A stretch of 27,614 nucleotides of DNA from JBKHYG01 sp046565595 (GCA_046565595.1 JBKHYG010000002.1:1-27614); one strand, 5' to 3'. Numbered from the stretch's first letter, positions 1 through 8,304 are shown. Numbers and translations: made by a program. The notes: a model not told the origin generated them from the sequence alone.

Positions 1-1169
1 GAGTAGACCTCTTCGATGTCTTGGAACTCGTCAGCGATGATCGCTTCGAGGTCCTTGTCGGTGATCTCGATCTTGCGGTCCACCAGGTCTTTGAATCTCG
101 CGAACGCTCGCGTCAGGTCATCAGAGGAGAGCTGGAAGCCCATCTCCTCGATCGTCTTCGCGAACGCGTGCCGACCCGAGTGCTTGCCGAGCACGATCTT
201 GCCGCCCTCGACGCCGATGTCGGCGGCCTCGATGATCTCGTAGGTGAGCCTGTCCTGCAGCACGCCATGCTGATGGATGCCGCTCTCGTGCGAGAACGCG
301 TTCTCGCCGACGATCGCCTTGTTGCGCTGAACCTGGTATCCGGTCAGCAGCGTTACTAGCCGCGAGGTGCGCGCGATCTCGCGTGTGTTGATCTGCGTGT
401 CGAGGTTCATCAGGTCGCGTCGCGTTCGCAGAGCCATGACGACCTCTTCGATCGAGCAGTTGCCTGCACGCTCGCCGATGCCGTTGATCGCGCCCTCGAT
501 CTGTCGAGCCCCGTTCCGAACGGCTTCAAGCGAGTTGCTGACGGCAAGCCCGAGGTCGTTGTGGCAATGGACGCTTACGGTCGCTTCGGCCAGGCGGGGG
601 ACGCGTTCGAAGCATTCGGCGATCAGCGCACCGAAGTCATACGGGATGGCGTATCCGACGGTGTCGGGGATGTTGATGGTCGTCGCGCCTGCTTCGAGGG
701 TGGCTTCGATGATTGCGAACAGGAACTCGGGGTCGGTTCGGGTCGCATCCTGAGGACTGAACTCGACATCCGAGGTATATCCCTTGGCTCGTTGGACCCC
801 GGCTACGGCCTGCGCGAGGATCTCGTCCTCGGTGGCATTCAGCATGTACTTGCGGTGGATGTCGCTGGTCGACAGGAAGACATGAAGGCGAGGCTTCGGG
901 TTGATGCTGATTGCTTCCCATGCGCGGTCGATGTCTTCGTCGTTGCAGCGGGCCAGAGCCGCGATGGTCGGCCCCTTGACCGAGTCCGCTATAGCCCGGA
1001 CCGCGTCGAAGTCGCCTTGGCTGGTTCGCGGGAACCCGGCCTCTATGACATCCACATTCAACCGAGCGAGCTGTTCGGCGATCTCGAGCTTCTCTTTGAC
1101 GCTCAGGTTGATGCCGGGCGACTGTTCCCCGTCCCGGAGCGTCGTGTCGAAGATGATGACCTGATCCAT
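1..1169 (-). CDS. leuA: 2-isopropylmalate synthase (3' end cut by window edge)
   Basis: This enzyme condenses acetyl-CoA with 2-oxoisovalerate, the committed cytoplasmic step of leucine synthesis. I translated 389 codons from the ATG at 1169; the reading frame stays open to base 1. Residues 7-18 hold the family signature DTTLRDGEQSPG (metal-binding Asp and catalytic Arg). Further on are the metal-binding HCHNDLG and the GIGERAGNC segments, both typical of LeuA and its relatives (citramalate and homocitrate synthases). Full LeuA of this class is about 510 residues, so the missing part is mainly the C-terminal leucine-sensing domain; without it feedback inhibition cannot be judged. The start is supported by AGGAGG (1176-1181) six bases upstream. 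It is the last visible gene of the aminotransferase-serA-leuA unit, 73 bases after serA. The N-terminus is closer to LeuA than to citramalate synthase, but that is a judgement from memory of the family. Confidence 0.93.
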   Translation of the reverse strand, partial: MDQVIIFDTTLRDGEQSPGINLSVKEKLEIAEQLARLNVDVIEAGFPRTSQGDFDAVRAIADSVKGPTIAALARCNDEDIDRAWEAISINPKPRLHVFLSTSDIHRKYMLNATEDEILAQAVAGVQRAKGYTSDVEFSPQDATRTDPEFLFAIIEATLEAGATTINIPDTVGYAIPYDFGALIAECFERVPRLAEATVSVHCHNDLGLAVSNSLEAVRNGARQIEGAINGIGERAGNCSIEEVVMALRTRRDLMNLDTQINTREIARTSRLVTLLTGYQVQRNKAIVGENAFSHESGIHQHGVLQDRLTYEIIEAADIGVEGGKIVLGKHSGRHAFAKTIEEMGFQLSSDDLTRAFARFKDLVDRKIEITDKDLEAIIADEFQDIEEVY

Positions 1170-1175
1170 GCGTTG

Positions 1176-1196
1176 CCTCCTGGCTATGTGGCCAGG
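1176..1196 (-). promoter_or_regulatory. leuA ribosome binding site overlapped by a small hairpin
   Basis: The leuA Shine-Dalgarno AGGAGG lies at 1176-1181. A 6-bp perfect stem, CCTGGC (1191-1196) with GCCAGG (1179-1184) and a 6-base loop, pairs with three of its bases. Such a hairpin could lower leuA translation, but it is short enough to occur by chance. The rest of the 73-base serA-leuA gap shows nothing I can name. Confidence 0.3.
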
Positions 1197-1242
1197 CTAC
1201 CGACTCGAGCAGTGATGGTCAGAGCCTTCCGCAGGTTTCGTT

Positions 1243-2811
1243 TCACAGCTCTAGGGAGATGGCGTCCTTGGCGCCGGAACCTTCGCGAAGCCTCTCGAGG
1301 GTATCCGGCGGGATCGGTTGGTCGACGGCCAGAGCCATCAGAGCTTCCCCTCCGCGCTCTTGGCGTCCCACACGCATGTCGCTGATGTTGATCTGGGTCT
1401 CGCCGAGGATCGTGCCGATCGCGCCGATGACACCGGGACGATCGTCGTAACGCAGGAAGCACATCCACTCGCCGGGAGGCATCTCGACAGCGAAGTCATA
1501 GATGCCCGTGATCCTCGGGGAGCCGTCCGGCCCTACGACCGTTCCGCTGACAACGGTCCCATCGGCTGCGCGGATCTCAAGTTGGTTCGCATAGCCGCGA
1601 TGGGTCGTGTGCTTCTCCTCGCGGTACTGCATACCGCGTTCCGAGGCGAGGAGCGGAGCGTTCACGAAGGTGACCGGCTCGTGGACGACCGGGGTCAGCA
1701 TCCCCTTCAGTGCCGAGAGCGTGACCACACGAACATCCTCGTTCGAGATCGGCCCGTGATAGGTGACCGCGACCTCGCCCCCGATGCCCCCAGCGATGCC
1801 ACAGAAGATCTTTCCGAGCGTCTCGGCCAGCGGCAGGAACGGCCGGACGACATCAGAGAGTTCCCTCCCTGCATCCACATTCACCGCGTACGGCGCGAGG
1901 TCTCCCCTCAGCGCGATCGCAACCTGTTCGGCGATGGTCAACCCGGCCTTGTCCTGCGCCTCGGTGGTCGAGGCACCCAGGTGGGGAGTGACCACGATCT
2001 GGTCATGCTCGAACAGGGGCGACTCGGTGCATGGCTCCTGGACGAAGACATCGACCGCAGCCCCTGCGATCTGGCCAGAGCTGACGGCGTCCGCGAGCGC
2101 TTGTTCGTCGACCAATCCGCCTCGGGCGACATTTATCACCCGTGCTTCGGGCTTCAGCAGGGCGAGCCGCTCAGCGTTCAGGAGGTTCGCCGTCTCCGGG
2201 GTCTTCGGCAGATGGATGGTCACGAAATCCGCGACCTTCAGCGCATCTTCCAGATCCATCAGCTCGACACCGATCTGCGCGGCGCGCTGGGCGGATACGA
2301 ACGGGTCGTATGCGACCAGCCGCATCCCGAACGCCATCGCTCGCTGGGCGACGAGTGTGCCTATGCGTCCCAGACCGAGGACTGCCAGCGTCTTGCCGTG
2401 TAGCTCGACGCCCTCGAACCTGGACCTCTCCCACTTCCCCGACCGGAGCGAGGTGTTCGCCTCCGGGATCCTCCGTGAGACGGCCAGAAGCAGTGCCATC
2501 GTGTGCTCTGCGGCGCTCAGGATGTTCGACTGAGGTGCGTTGACGACGACGACGCCCTGGCGTGTCGCGGCTTCGACATCGACATTGTCCAGGCCGACAC
2601 CTGCCCGGCCGACGACCTTAAGGTTCGGAGCTCGCTCGAACAGCTCGGCGTCTGCCTTCGTCGCGCTGCGCACGATCAGCGCATCGGCTTCACCGATCCG
2701 GTCGAGCAACTCCTCTCGCTTCAGGCCGGTCGCGTCTACGACCTCGTGCCCCTCCGACCTGAGTAAGTCGGTGCCGCTGTCGGCGATCTTCTCGGCTATG
2801 AAGACCTTCAT
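1243..2811 (-). CDS. serA: D-3-phosphoglycerate dehydrogenase (long form with ASB and ACT domains)
   Basis: It oxidises 3-phosphoglycerate to 3-phosphohydroxypyruvate with NAD+, the first step of the phosphorylated serine pathway. The 522-residue protein matches the long (type 1) SerA. The NAD-binding glycine motif GLGRIG is at residues 146-151, and the catalytic Arg, Glu and His fit R230 (NVARGG), E259 and H277 (TPHLGAS). Residues of about 320-440 form the allosteric substrate-binding region and about 450-522 the ACT domain (DRPGVIGAIG, then INISDMRVGR), which in this family senses serine. The ATG overlaps the stop of the upstream aminotransferase gene (ATGA, 2808-2811). I see no strong Shine-Dalgarno, so translation is probably coupled. 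leuA follows 73 bases downstream. Confidence 0.97.
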   Translation of the reverse strand: MKVFIAEKIADSGTDLLRSEGHEVVDATGLKREELLDRIGEADALIVRSATKADAELFERAPNLKVVGRAGVGLDNVDVEAATRQGVVVVNAPQSNILSAAEHTMALLLAVSRRIPEANTSLRSGKWERSRFEGVELHGKTLAVLGLGRIGTLVAQRAMAFGMRLVAYDPFVSAQRAAQIGVELMDLEDALKVADFVTIHLPKTPETANLLNAERLALLKPEARVINVARGGLVDEQALADAVSSGQIAGAAVDVFVQEPCTESPLFEHDQIVVTPHLGASTTEAQDKAGLTIAEQVAIALRGDLAPYAVNVDAGRELSDVVRPFLPLAETLGKIFCGIAGGIGGEVAVTYHGPISNEDVRVVTLSALKGMLTPVVHEPVTFVNAPLLASERGMQYREEKHTTHRGYANQLEIRAADGTVVSGTVVGPDGSPRITGIYDFAVEMPPGEWMCFLRYDDRPGVIGAIGTILGETQINISDMRVGRQERGGEALMALAVDQPIPPDTLERLREGSGAKDAISLEL

Positions 2812-3953
2812 GCGCGCCGGAACACCTCTTGGGCGGCCGCGACACCGGTGCCGAACTTGACCGGGTAGCCCAGCTCATCCAACGCCAGCTCCAGGACCGC
2901 GATGGCCTGCAAGATGTCGATCCGCTCCAGATAGCCGATGTGACCGATGCGGAAGATCTTCCCCTTCAGATGATCCTGCCCTGGGGCGAAGATGATCGAG
3001 TACTTGGCTCGAACGAGTTTGGTCAACTCGTCGCCGTCCAATCCCTCTGGGCACTTGACCGCGGTGACGCACACGCTGCGATCCGGGTCTTCGCCGAAGA
3101 TCTCGAGTCCCAGCGCGATGCACGCCTGCTTGACGGCCTCGCTCATGACCTCGTGGCGCCGGTAGGTGTTCTCGAGTCCCTCTTCTTTGATCAGGTCGAT
3201 GGCGGCCGCGAGCCCGGCGTAGAGGGACACCGCCGGGGTGAAGGGAGTCTCCGGGACGGACTTCTCGTAGAACTCCTTGGTGCGCTTCCAGTCGAAGTAG
3301 AAGCGTGGCAGCGTCGCTTCCTCGGTCGCCGCCCAGGCGGCAGCAGAAACCGACACCGCGCCGATCCCCGGGCTCATCATCAACGCCTTCTGGCTGCCTG
3401 TGACGCACACATCGATCCCCCAAGCGTCGACCTTGATGCGAGCCGCTCCGACACCGCTGACGCTGTCCACGACATAGAGGGCCGAGTGGTCCTTCAAGAC
3501 CTGCCCGATGGCTTCGAGATCGTTGACGACACCGGTCGAAGTCTCGGAGTGTTGAACGAGCACGGCCTTGGTGTCGTCGGCCAAGCGTGACTTGATCTCG
3601 TCGGCCTTCGCCGTCTGACCCCAAGGAACATCGACGAAGTCGACCTCGAGCCCGTAGGCCTCGCAGATCTTGCGGAACCGCTTGCCGAAGTTCCCGACGC
3701 TTACGACCATGACCTTGTCGCCGGCCGAGAACAGGTTGCAGACCGCGCTCTCCATCATCCCGGTACCAGAACAGGTGAAGGTCAAGACATCGTTCTCGGT
3801 CTCGAGGATCCACTTGAGGCCGTCGGTCACATCGGTCAGCAGCTTCGCGAAGCCGGGGCCGCGGTGGTAGACGATCGGGGCTCCCTGGGCTAGAAGCGCT
3901 TCTGGGGGAACCGGGGTCGGGCCGGGGGTCATCAGGATCTCGGGCTTACGCAA
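2808..3953 (-). CDS. Class V aminotransferase, alanine-glyoxylate / serine-pyruvate type
   Basis: This is a PLP-dependent, fold-type I class V aminotransferase of 381 residues, the usual length. The N-terminal TPGPTPVPPE and YHRGPGF segments are typical of the alanine-glyoxylate/serine-glyoxylate group. The PLP Asp is about D163 (VVDSVSG) and the Schiff-base Lys about K189 (TGSQKALMMSPG). I chose the TTG at 3953 because AAAGG (3961-3965) sits seven bases upstream and the family N-terminus begins there. An ATG at 3998 in the same frame has no visible Shine-Dalgarno. The gene overlaps serA by four bases, so it may supply the transamination step of serine synthesis in place of classical SerC; MJ0959 of Methanocaldococcus is a known class V precedent for that. 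A role as serine-pyruvate or alanine-glyoxylate aminotransferase in glycine/serine turnover is equally possible. Substrate is not settled by sequence. Confidence 0.88.
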   Translation of the reverse strand: MRKPEILMTPGPTPVPPEALLAQGAPIVYHRGPGFAKLLTDVTDGLKWILETENDVLTFTCSGTGMMESAVCNLFSAGDKVMVVSVGNFGKRFRKICEAYGLEVDFVDVPWGQTAKADEIKSRLADDTKAVLVQHSETSTGVVNDLEAIGQVLKDHSALYVVDSVSGVGAARIKVDAWGIDVCVTGSQKALMMSPGIGAVSVSAAAWAATEEATLPRFYFDWKRTKEFYEKSVPETPFTPAVSLYAGLAAAIDLIKEEGLENTYRRHEVMSEAVKQACIALGLEIFGEDPDRSVCVTAVKCPEGLDGDELTKLVRAKYSIIFAPGQDHLKGKIFRIGHIGYLERIDILQAIAVLELALDELGYPVKFGTGVAAAQEVFRRA

Positions 3954-3960
3954 CGGGCGT

Positions 3961-3966
3961 CCTTTC
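3961..3966 (-). promoter_or_regulatory. Ribosome binding site that decides a TTG start
   Basis: GAAAGG on the minus strand lies seven bases upstream of the TTG at 3953. No comparable site precedes the other in-frame starts of the aminotransferase, so this site favours the TTG. Confidence 0.55.
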
Positions 3967-4059
3967 GGGGGTCTTCGAAGGCCTGTCAGGAACCGCATGG
4001 TAGTCCCGTTCAAGGGGCATCGTCTGGGCCTTCCTGGAAACACCGTCCGCAGGTGAGGT

Positions 4060-4089
4060 GCGGATACGATTCCGCCCGCCAATATCCGC
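4060..4089. repeat. Inverted repeat in the divergent aminotransferase / lipoprotein intergenic region
   Basis: GCGGATA (4060-4066) and TATCCGC (4083-4089) are perfect 7-base arms around a 16-base spacer. A second, shorter dyad, GCGGA/TCCGC (4060-4064 and 4070-4074), is nested inside. The repeat ends just before the lipoprotein Shine-Dalgarno and lies in the 148-base region between divergent genes, so it could be an operator or an mRNA hairpin. A TACGAT at 4065-4070 fits the actinobacterial -10 pattern TAnnnT, without a good -35. No other element was recognised in this region. Confidence 0.3.
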
Positions 4090-4101
4090 GAGGGGGAATA
4101 T

Positions 4102-4944
4102 GTGAAGACCCGATCACTCACGGTTGCGCTGGGGCTAGCCCTCATCGCTTCTGCCTGCAGCTCGACCACGAACCAACCCGACCTCCCAGAGAATGTCCTG
4201 AAGGTCGCCGCGGTCGACTACGGGTTCCAGATCACCGGTGAACCGGTATCTGGGTTGACCACGGTCGAGTTCAGCAACGAGGGCGAGGAACTACATCACG
4301 GGATCATCGGGAAGATCGGTGACGGTAAGACCAAGGCCGATGTCATGGACTTCCTAGAGAACGGCGGAGATGGCCCGCCTCCAGAGTGGTACGACGAATC
4401 ACCGATCGACATCGGAGTGGTGGATCCGGGCCGCACCCAGACCGTCCAGATCGATCTGGCCGAGGCGGGGACCTATGTGTTCCTGTGCTTCATGCCCACC
4501 AAGGGCGGCGGACCTCCGCACGCGTTCAAGGGCATGGTCGAGACCTTCGAGATCGCAGAAGGTCCGTCCGAAGATGGGCCGCTGGTCACCGACACGATGG
4601 TCGAACTGACCGAGTACGAGGTCAAGATGGACGAGGAGATCCCGTCCGGACGCGTGTCGTTGGAGGTGCGGAACGCCGGGACCGAACCGCACGACCTCGT
4701 GGTCGTCCAGATCGACGAGGGCGTGACCGGAGCAGAGATCGACCAGTATTTCGAGGGCGGCCTACAGGGCGAGTCTCCGATCCGATTCTTCGCCGGCACC
4801 CATGAGTTCGAGCCTGGAAGGACGGTCCGGCTCGAGTTCGACCTCGAACCAGGCACCTACCAGTTCCTGTGTTCTGTCGAAACCGACGACGGCAAGAAGC
4901 ACGCAGATGACCTCGGCATGCAGACCGAGGTCACGGTGGCGTAA
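4102..4944 (+). CDS. Lipoprotein with two tandem cupredoxin-like domains
   Basis: The 280-residue protein begins with a lipoprotein signal: MKTR, a hydrophobic stretch, then the lipobox ASAC with Cys19 as the lipidated residue, so it should sit on the outer face of the membrane. Two similar beta-rich repeats follow. Repeat 1 (about 31-152) has candidate type 1 copper ligands H65 or H66, C129, H140 and M145. Repeat 2 (about 165-280) has H197, C257, H267 and M273. Both share the pattern GTYxFLC followed by His and Met near the domain end. Known cupredoxins bind copper through His-Cys-His-Met and carry electrons or store copper; whether this one binds metal is inferred. The GTG at 4102 is chosen because an AGGGGG Shine-Dalgarno (4091-4096) precedes it at a normal distance. 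It is a lone plus-strand gene between two minus-strand operons and is probably transcribed alone. No redox partner lies nearby. Confidence 0.8.
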   Translation: MKTRSLTVALGLALIASACSSTTNQPDLPENVLKVAAVDYGFQITGEPVSGLTTVEFSNEGEELHHGIIGKIGDGKTKADVMDFLENGGDGPPPEWYDESPIDIGVVDPGRTQTVQIDLAEAGTYVFLCFMPTKGGGPPHAFKGMVETFEIAEGPSEDGPLVTDTMVELTEYEVKMDEEIPSGRVSLEVRNAGTEPHDLVVVQIDEGVTGAEIDQYFEGGLQGESPIRFFAGTHEFEPGRTVRLEFDLEPGTYQFLCSVETDDGKKHADDLGMQTEVTVA

Positions 4945-4962
4945 CGGGCCCCAACCAGCAAG

Positions 4963-4994
4963 ACTGAGGCCGGAGCATCCGCTCCGGCCTCAGT
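4963..4994. terminator. Perfect 14-bp hairpin between convergent genes, probable bidirectional terminator
   Basis: ACTGAGGCCGGAGC (4963-4976) pairs perfectly with 4981-4994 around the loop ATCC. It sits between the stop of the cupredoxin lipoprotein (4944) and the stop of ilvC (5009), which converge. There is no real U-tract on either side, as is common for terminators in high-GC actinobacteria. Its position and symmetry support a shared terminator. Confidence 0.8.
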
Positions 4995-5008
4995 GTTCGA
5001 TCCCGTGC

Positions 5009-6004
5009 TTACCGGTTGGGTAGCCAGCTCATCATGCCGCGCAACTTCGAGCCGACCTGCTCGATCGGGTGCTTGGCAGCCTCCTCGCGGGTCTTCAGGA
5101 AGTTCTGCGCGCCGTCCTCGTTCTCGGCGATCCACTCCTTGGCGAACCTGCCGTCCTGGATCTCATCCAGGATCCTCTTCATCTCGGCCTTGGTCTCGGG
5201 CGTGACCACCCGCTTCCCACGCGAATAGTCGCCGTATTCGGCTGTGTCGCTGATCGAGTACCGCATCCGCTCGAACCCGCCCTCATAGAGCAGATCGACG
5301 ATCAACTTCAGTTCGTGCAGGCACTCGAAGTAGGCGACCTCGGGCTGGTAGCCAGCCTCGATCAAGGTCTCGAACCCCGCCTGGATCAGCGCGCTCGCAC
5401 CGCCACAAAGCACCGCCTGCTCTCCGAACAGGTCGGTTTCGGTCTCCTCTTTGAAGGTCGTCTCGATCACACCCGCCCGGGTCCCGCCGATGCCCTTGGC
5501 GTAGGCCAGAGCGATGTCGTGGGCCTCGCCGGTGGCGTCCTGCTCGACGGCGACCAGGCAGGGGGTGCCGGCGCCTTCGGTGTATGTGCGACGCACCAGG
5601 TGCCCAGGGCTCTTCGGCGCGATCATGAAGACATCGACGCCTTCTGGACACTCGATCTGACCAAAGACGATGTTGAAACCATGCGCGAACGCTAGAGCGG
5701 CTCCCGGTTTGAGATTGGGAGCGATCTCTTCGTCGTAGACGGCCTTCTGTTTGGTATCGGGCAGCAGGATCATCACGACATCAGCCGCCTTGGTGGCGTC
5801 TGCCACCGAGGTCACCTTGAGCCCGTCCTCCTCTGCCTTGGCGCGCGAAGCAGACCCCTCATAGAGCCCGACGACGACATCGACGCCGCTCTCCTTCAGG
5901 TTCAGAGCATGGGCATGCCCCTGGCTGCCATACCCGATCACCGCAACGGTCTTGCCTTCGAGAAGATCCAGATCCGCGTCTGAGTCGTAATAGATCTTGG
6001 CCAC
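5009..6004 (-). CDS. ilvC: Ketol-acid reductoisomerase, class I
   Basis: It converts acetolactate and acetohydroxybutyrate to the dihydroxyacids of valine/leucine and isoleucine synthesis, using Mg2+ and usually NADPH. At 331 residues it is the short class I form. The dinucleotide motif GYGSQGHAHALN is at residues 24-35. The catalytic and Mg2+ ligands fit H108, D191 and E195 (DLFGEQ), then E227 and E231. The loop after the second strand (LYEGSAS, about 47-53) contains the Ser residues that usually mark NADPH preference. The start is the GTG at 6004 with AAAGGG six bases upstream. It is the last gene of the hydrolase-ilvB-ilvN-ilvC operon, 18 bases after ilvN, and is followed by the 4963-4994 hairpin. 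Confidence 0.98.
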   Translation of the reverse strand: MAKIYYDSDADLDLLEGKTVAVIGYGSQGHAHALNLKESGVDVVVGLYEGSASRAKAEEDGLKVTSVADATKAADVVMILLPDTKQKAVYDEEIAPNLKPGAALAFAHGFNIVFGQIECPEGVDVFMIAPKSPGHLVRRTYTEGAGTPCLVAVEQDATGEAHDIALAYAKGIGGTRAGVIETTFKEETETDLFGEQAVLCGGASALIQAGFETLIEAGYQPEVAYFECLHELKLIVDLLYEGGFERMRYSISDTAEYGDYSRGKRVVTPETKAEMKRILDEIQDGRFAKEWIAENEDGAQNFLKTREEAAKHPIEQVGSKLRGMMSWLPNR

Positions 6005-6022
6005 TGTTTCCCTTTCGTGATC

Positions 6023-6550
6023 TCAGCCGGCGCGTTCGACAGCCTTGAGCGCCCGGTCGTTGATGGCTCGGTCCCCTCTAGCGAGCGCGACTCGGCCCGT
6101 ACGCACGAGTTCTCGGATGCCGTACTGGCCAAGCAGATCGGTCAAGGCCGCCAACTTGTCCGGAGAACCGGTCGCCTCGATCATCAGGGAGGCCGGGGCC
6201 ACATCTACGATCTTCGATCGGAAGATGTCGACGATCTCGACGATCTGCGCACGCGATTCGGGTTTGGCCTTGACCTTGATCAACAGCAACTCGCGCTCGA
6301 CCGCTCCCTCGGATTCGAGTTCGACGATCTTGAGGACATTGATCAACTTGTTCAGCTGCTTGGTGACCTGCTCGAGGGGTGAGGTTTCGACATCGACGAC
6401 GATCGTCATCCGCGAGACCTCTGCGATCTCGGTCGGGCCCACCGCGAGTGAATGGATGTTGTAGCCACGGCGGCTGAACAGCCCCGATACGCGAGCAAGC
6501 ACGCCGGGACGGTTCTCGACCAAGACCGAGAGTGTGTGCAAGGTAGCCAT
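6023..6550 (-). CDS. ilvN: Acetolactate synthase small (regulatory) subunit
   Basis: This is the regulatory subunit of acetohydroxyacid synthase, needed for full activity of IlvB and for valine feedback inhibition. The 175-residue protein has an N-terminal ACT domain (about 1-75, with LSVLVENRPGVLARVSGLF and RRGYNI) followed by the usual C-terminal domain of the small subunit (about 80-165). Length and domain order match the family; the gene is called ilvN or ilvH in different organisms. Its ATG shares one base with the ilvB stop (TGATG), so the two subunits are translated in a coupled way, which helps stoichiometric assembly. A GGAGG lies inside the end of ilvB, about ten bases upstream. Confidence 0.97.
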   Translation of the reverse strand: MATLHTLSVLVENRPGVLARVSGLFSRRGYNIHSLAVGPTEIAEVSRMTIVVDVETSPLEQVTKQLNKLINVLKIVELESEGAVERELLLIKVKAKPESRAQIVEIVDIFRSKIVDVAPASLMIEATGSPDKLAALTDLLGQYGIRELVRTGRVALARGDRAINDRALKAVERAG

Positions 6551-8304
6551 CAGTTGATCGCCTCCGGACGGTCGACGAGGACATCTCTGTGTTCGGATTC
6601 GTAGGCAGGACCGAGGATGATGTCATCGTTGGATGCACCCGCCGGAACCATGGGGTAACACTTCTCACGCGGATCCACGCGGAAGTCGATCACGACGCTT
6701 CGGTCGTCGATCTCCATGGCTTTCTGGATCGTCGCATCGACCTCACCCGGATCGCTGCAGCGCAGCCCGACGGCACCATAAGCCTCAGCCAGTTTCACAT
6801 AATCCGGGATGCCGCCGTTCAAGAAGACCTCGCTGTATCGCTCCTCGTAGAAGAGTTCCTGCCATTGGCGGACCATCCCCAGGTACTCGTTGTTGATGAT
6901 CGCGACCTTGATCGGGATGTCTTCGACCGTCATGGTGGCGAGTTCCTGGTTGGTCATCTGGAAGCAGCCATCCCCGTCGATCGCCCACACCGGCATCTCT
7001 GGTCGACCGACCTTGGCGCCCATTGCAGCCGGCACCGCGTATCCCATCGTGCCCAGCCCACCCGAGTTGATCCAAGAGTTCGGCTGCTTGAAGGGCAGGT
7101 ATTGGCTGGCCCACATCTGATGCTGGCCGACGCCGCTGACATACACCGCGTCGCCTCCGGTCAGCGCCCCGATCCGATCGATCACATACTCAGGCAACAA
7201 CAGTTCGCTTGAGTCCTGCTCGTAGCGGAGCGGATAGGAGTTGCGCCATCCGTTCAACTGACTGACCCAGTCTTCGTAGTCGGGGGCGCCTCGGCTGGCG
7301 ATCTGCTCTTCGACGGCATCGCATAGAGCCGCGATGACAGCCTTCGCATCGCCGACGATGGGAACATCTGCGACGCGGTTCTTGCCGATCTCGGCCGGGT
7401 CGATGTCGGCGTGGATCACCTTCGCCTCGGGCGCGAAGGACTCGAGTTGGCCGGTCACCCGATCGTCGAAACGCACGCCCAGGGCGATCAGCAGATCGCT
7501 GCGCTGCAGACCCATGACCGCGGTGTAGTTGCCGTGCATGCCAGGCATCCCGTAGCAGAGCGGATCGGTGTCACTGACCGCTCCCCGTCCCATCAGCGTG
7601 GTCACGACAGGGATGCCGGTCAGCGAAGCGAGGCGACGCAACTGGTCGGAGGCTCCGGAACGGATGATCCCTCCCCCGACATACAGGACGGGCTTTCGTG
7701 AAGACAGGATGAGGCGGGCAGCTTCCCTGACCTGCTTCGCGTTCGGCTTGGGTGGCGTCTTGTAACCGGGAAGGCTGGGGCCCTCGGGGTACCACCACGC
7801 GACATCAGCTTGGAGCACATCTTTGGGGATGTCCACCAGTACCGGTCCGGGCCTTCCCGTGGTCGCGATATGGAAGGCCTCGTTTATCACCCGCGGGATG
7901 TCCTGAGGGTCCATGACCAGGTAGTTGTGCTTGGTGATCGGCATCGTGATGCCGGTCGCGTCGCACTCCTGGAAGGCGTCGGCGCCGATCGCGAAGCGCG
8001 GCACCTGTCCGGTGATCGCGACCATCGGGATCGAGTCCATGTATGCGCTGGCCAGTCCGGTCACGAGGTTGGTCGCACCCGGCCCGCTGGTTGCGAAGCA
8101 CACACCCGGCTGTCCGGTCGCCTGCGCATACCCGTCCGCGGCGTGCGCGGCGCCCTGCTCGTGGCGGCACAGGATGTGACGGATCGTCGAGTCGATGATC
8201 GGGTCGTATAGAGGCAGTATCGCGCCGCCGGGGATGCCGAAGGCGACTTCGACCCCTTCATGTTCGAGGCTCTTTATGACTGCCTGCGCTCCACTGATCT
8301 TCAT
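6550..8304 (-). CDS. ilvB: Acetolactate synthase large (catalytic) subunit
   Basis: This thiamine-diphosphate enzyme joins pyruvate-derived hydroxyethyl to pyruvate or 2-oxobutyrate, the common first step of valine, leucine and isoleucine synthesis. The 584-residue length is typical. The catalytic Glu is E49 (RHEQGAAHAADGYA). The ThDP/Mg2+ motif runs from GDG (444-446) to NN (471-472). W482, in EYLGMVRQWQE, is the residue often altered in herbicide-resistant forms and is wild type here. I prefer the ATG at 8304, with GGAGGA (8312-8317) seven bases upstream, over an in-frame GTG at 8319 that would include this ribosome site in the coding region. The gene starts 15 bases after the hydrolase stop and overlaps ilvN by one base. 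Confidence 0.98.
   Translation of the reverse strand: MKISGAQAVIKSLEHEGVEVAFGIPGGAILPLYDPIIDSTIRHILCRHEQGAAHAADGYAQATGQPGVCFATSGPGATNLVTGLASAYMDSIPMVAITGQVPRFAIGADAFQECDATGITMPITKHNYLVMDPQDIPRVINEAFHIATTGRPGPVLVDIPKDVLQADVAWWYPEGPSLPGYKTPPKPNAKQVREAARLILSSRKPVLYVGGGIIRSGASDQLRRLASLTGIPVVTTLMGRGAVSDTDPLCYGMPGMHGNYTAVMGLQRSDLLIALGVRFDDRVTGQLESFAPEAKVIHADIDPAEIGKNRVADVPIVGDAKAVIAALCDAVEEQIASRGAPDYEDWVSQLNGWRNSYPLRYEQDSSELLLPEYVIDRIGALTGGDAVYVSGVGQHQMWASQYLPFKQPNSWINSGGLGTMGYAVPAAMGAKVGRPEMPVWAIDGDGCFQMTNQELATMTVEDIPIKVAIINNEYLGMVRQWQELFYEERYSEVFLNGGIPDYVKLAEAYGAVGLRCSDPGEVDATIQKAMEIDDRSVVIDFRVDPREKCYPMVPAGASNDDIILGPAYESEHRDVLVDRPEAIN

Noticed and set aside
561..2403. Long plus-strand open frames opposite leuA and serA
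   Set aside because: The minus strand encodes intact LeuA and SerA with catalytic motifs. The opposite frames have shadow composition and no domain.
2808..4169. A 453-codon reading of the aminotransferase starting at 4169
   Set aside because: It would extend into the divergent lipoprotein gene, and the added residues do not match the family. The TTG at 3953 has a ribosome site.
4945..5008. Small gene between the lipoprotein and ilvC
   Set aside because: The 64 bases are almost filled by the hairpin at 4963-4994; no start with a ribosome site exists.
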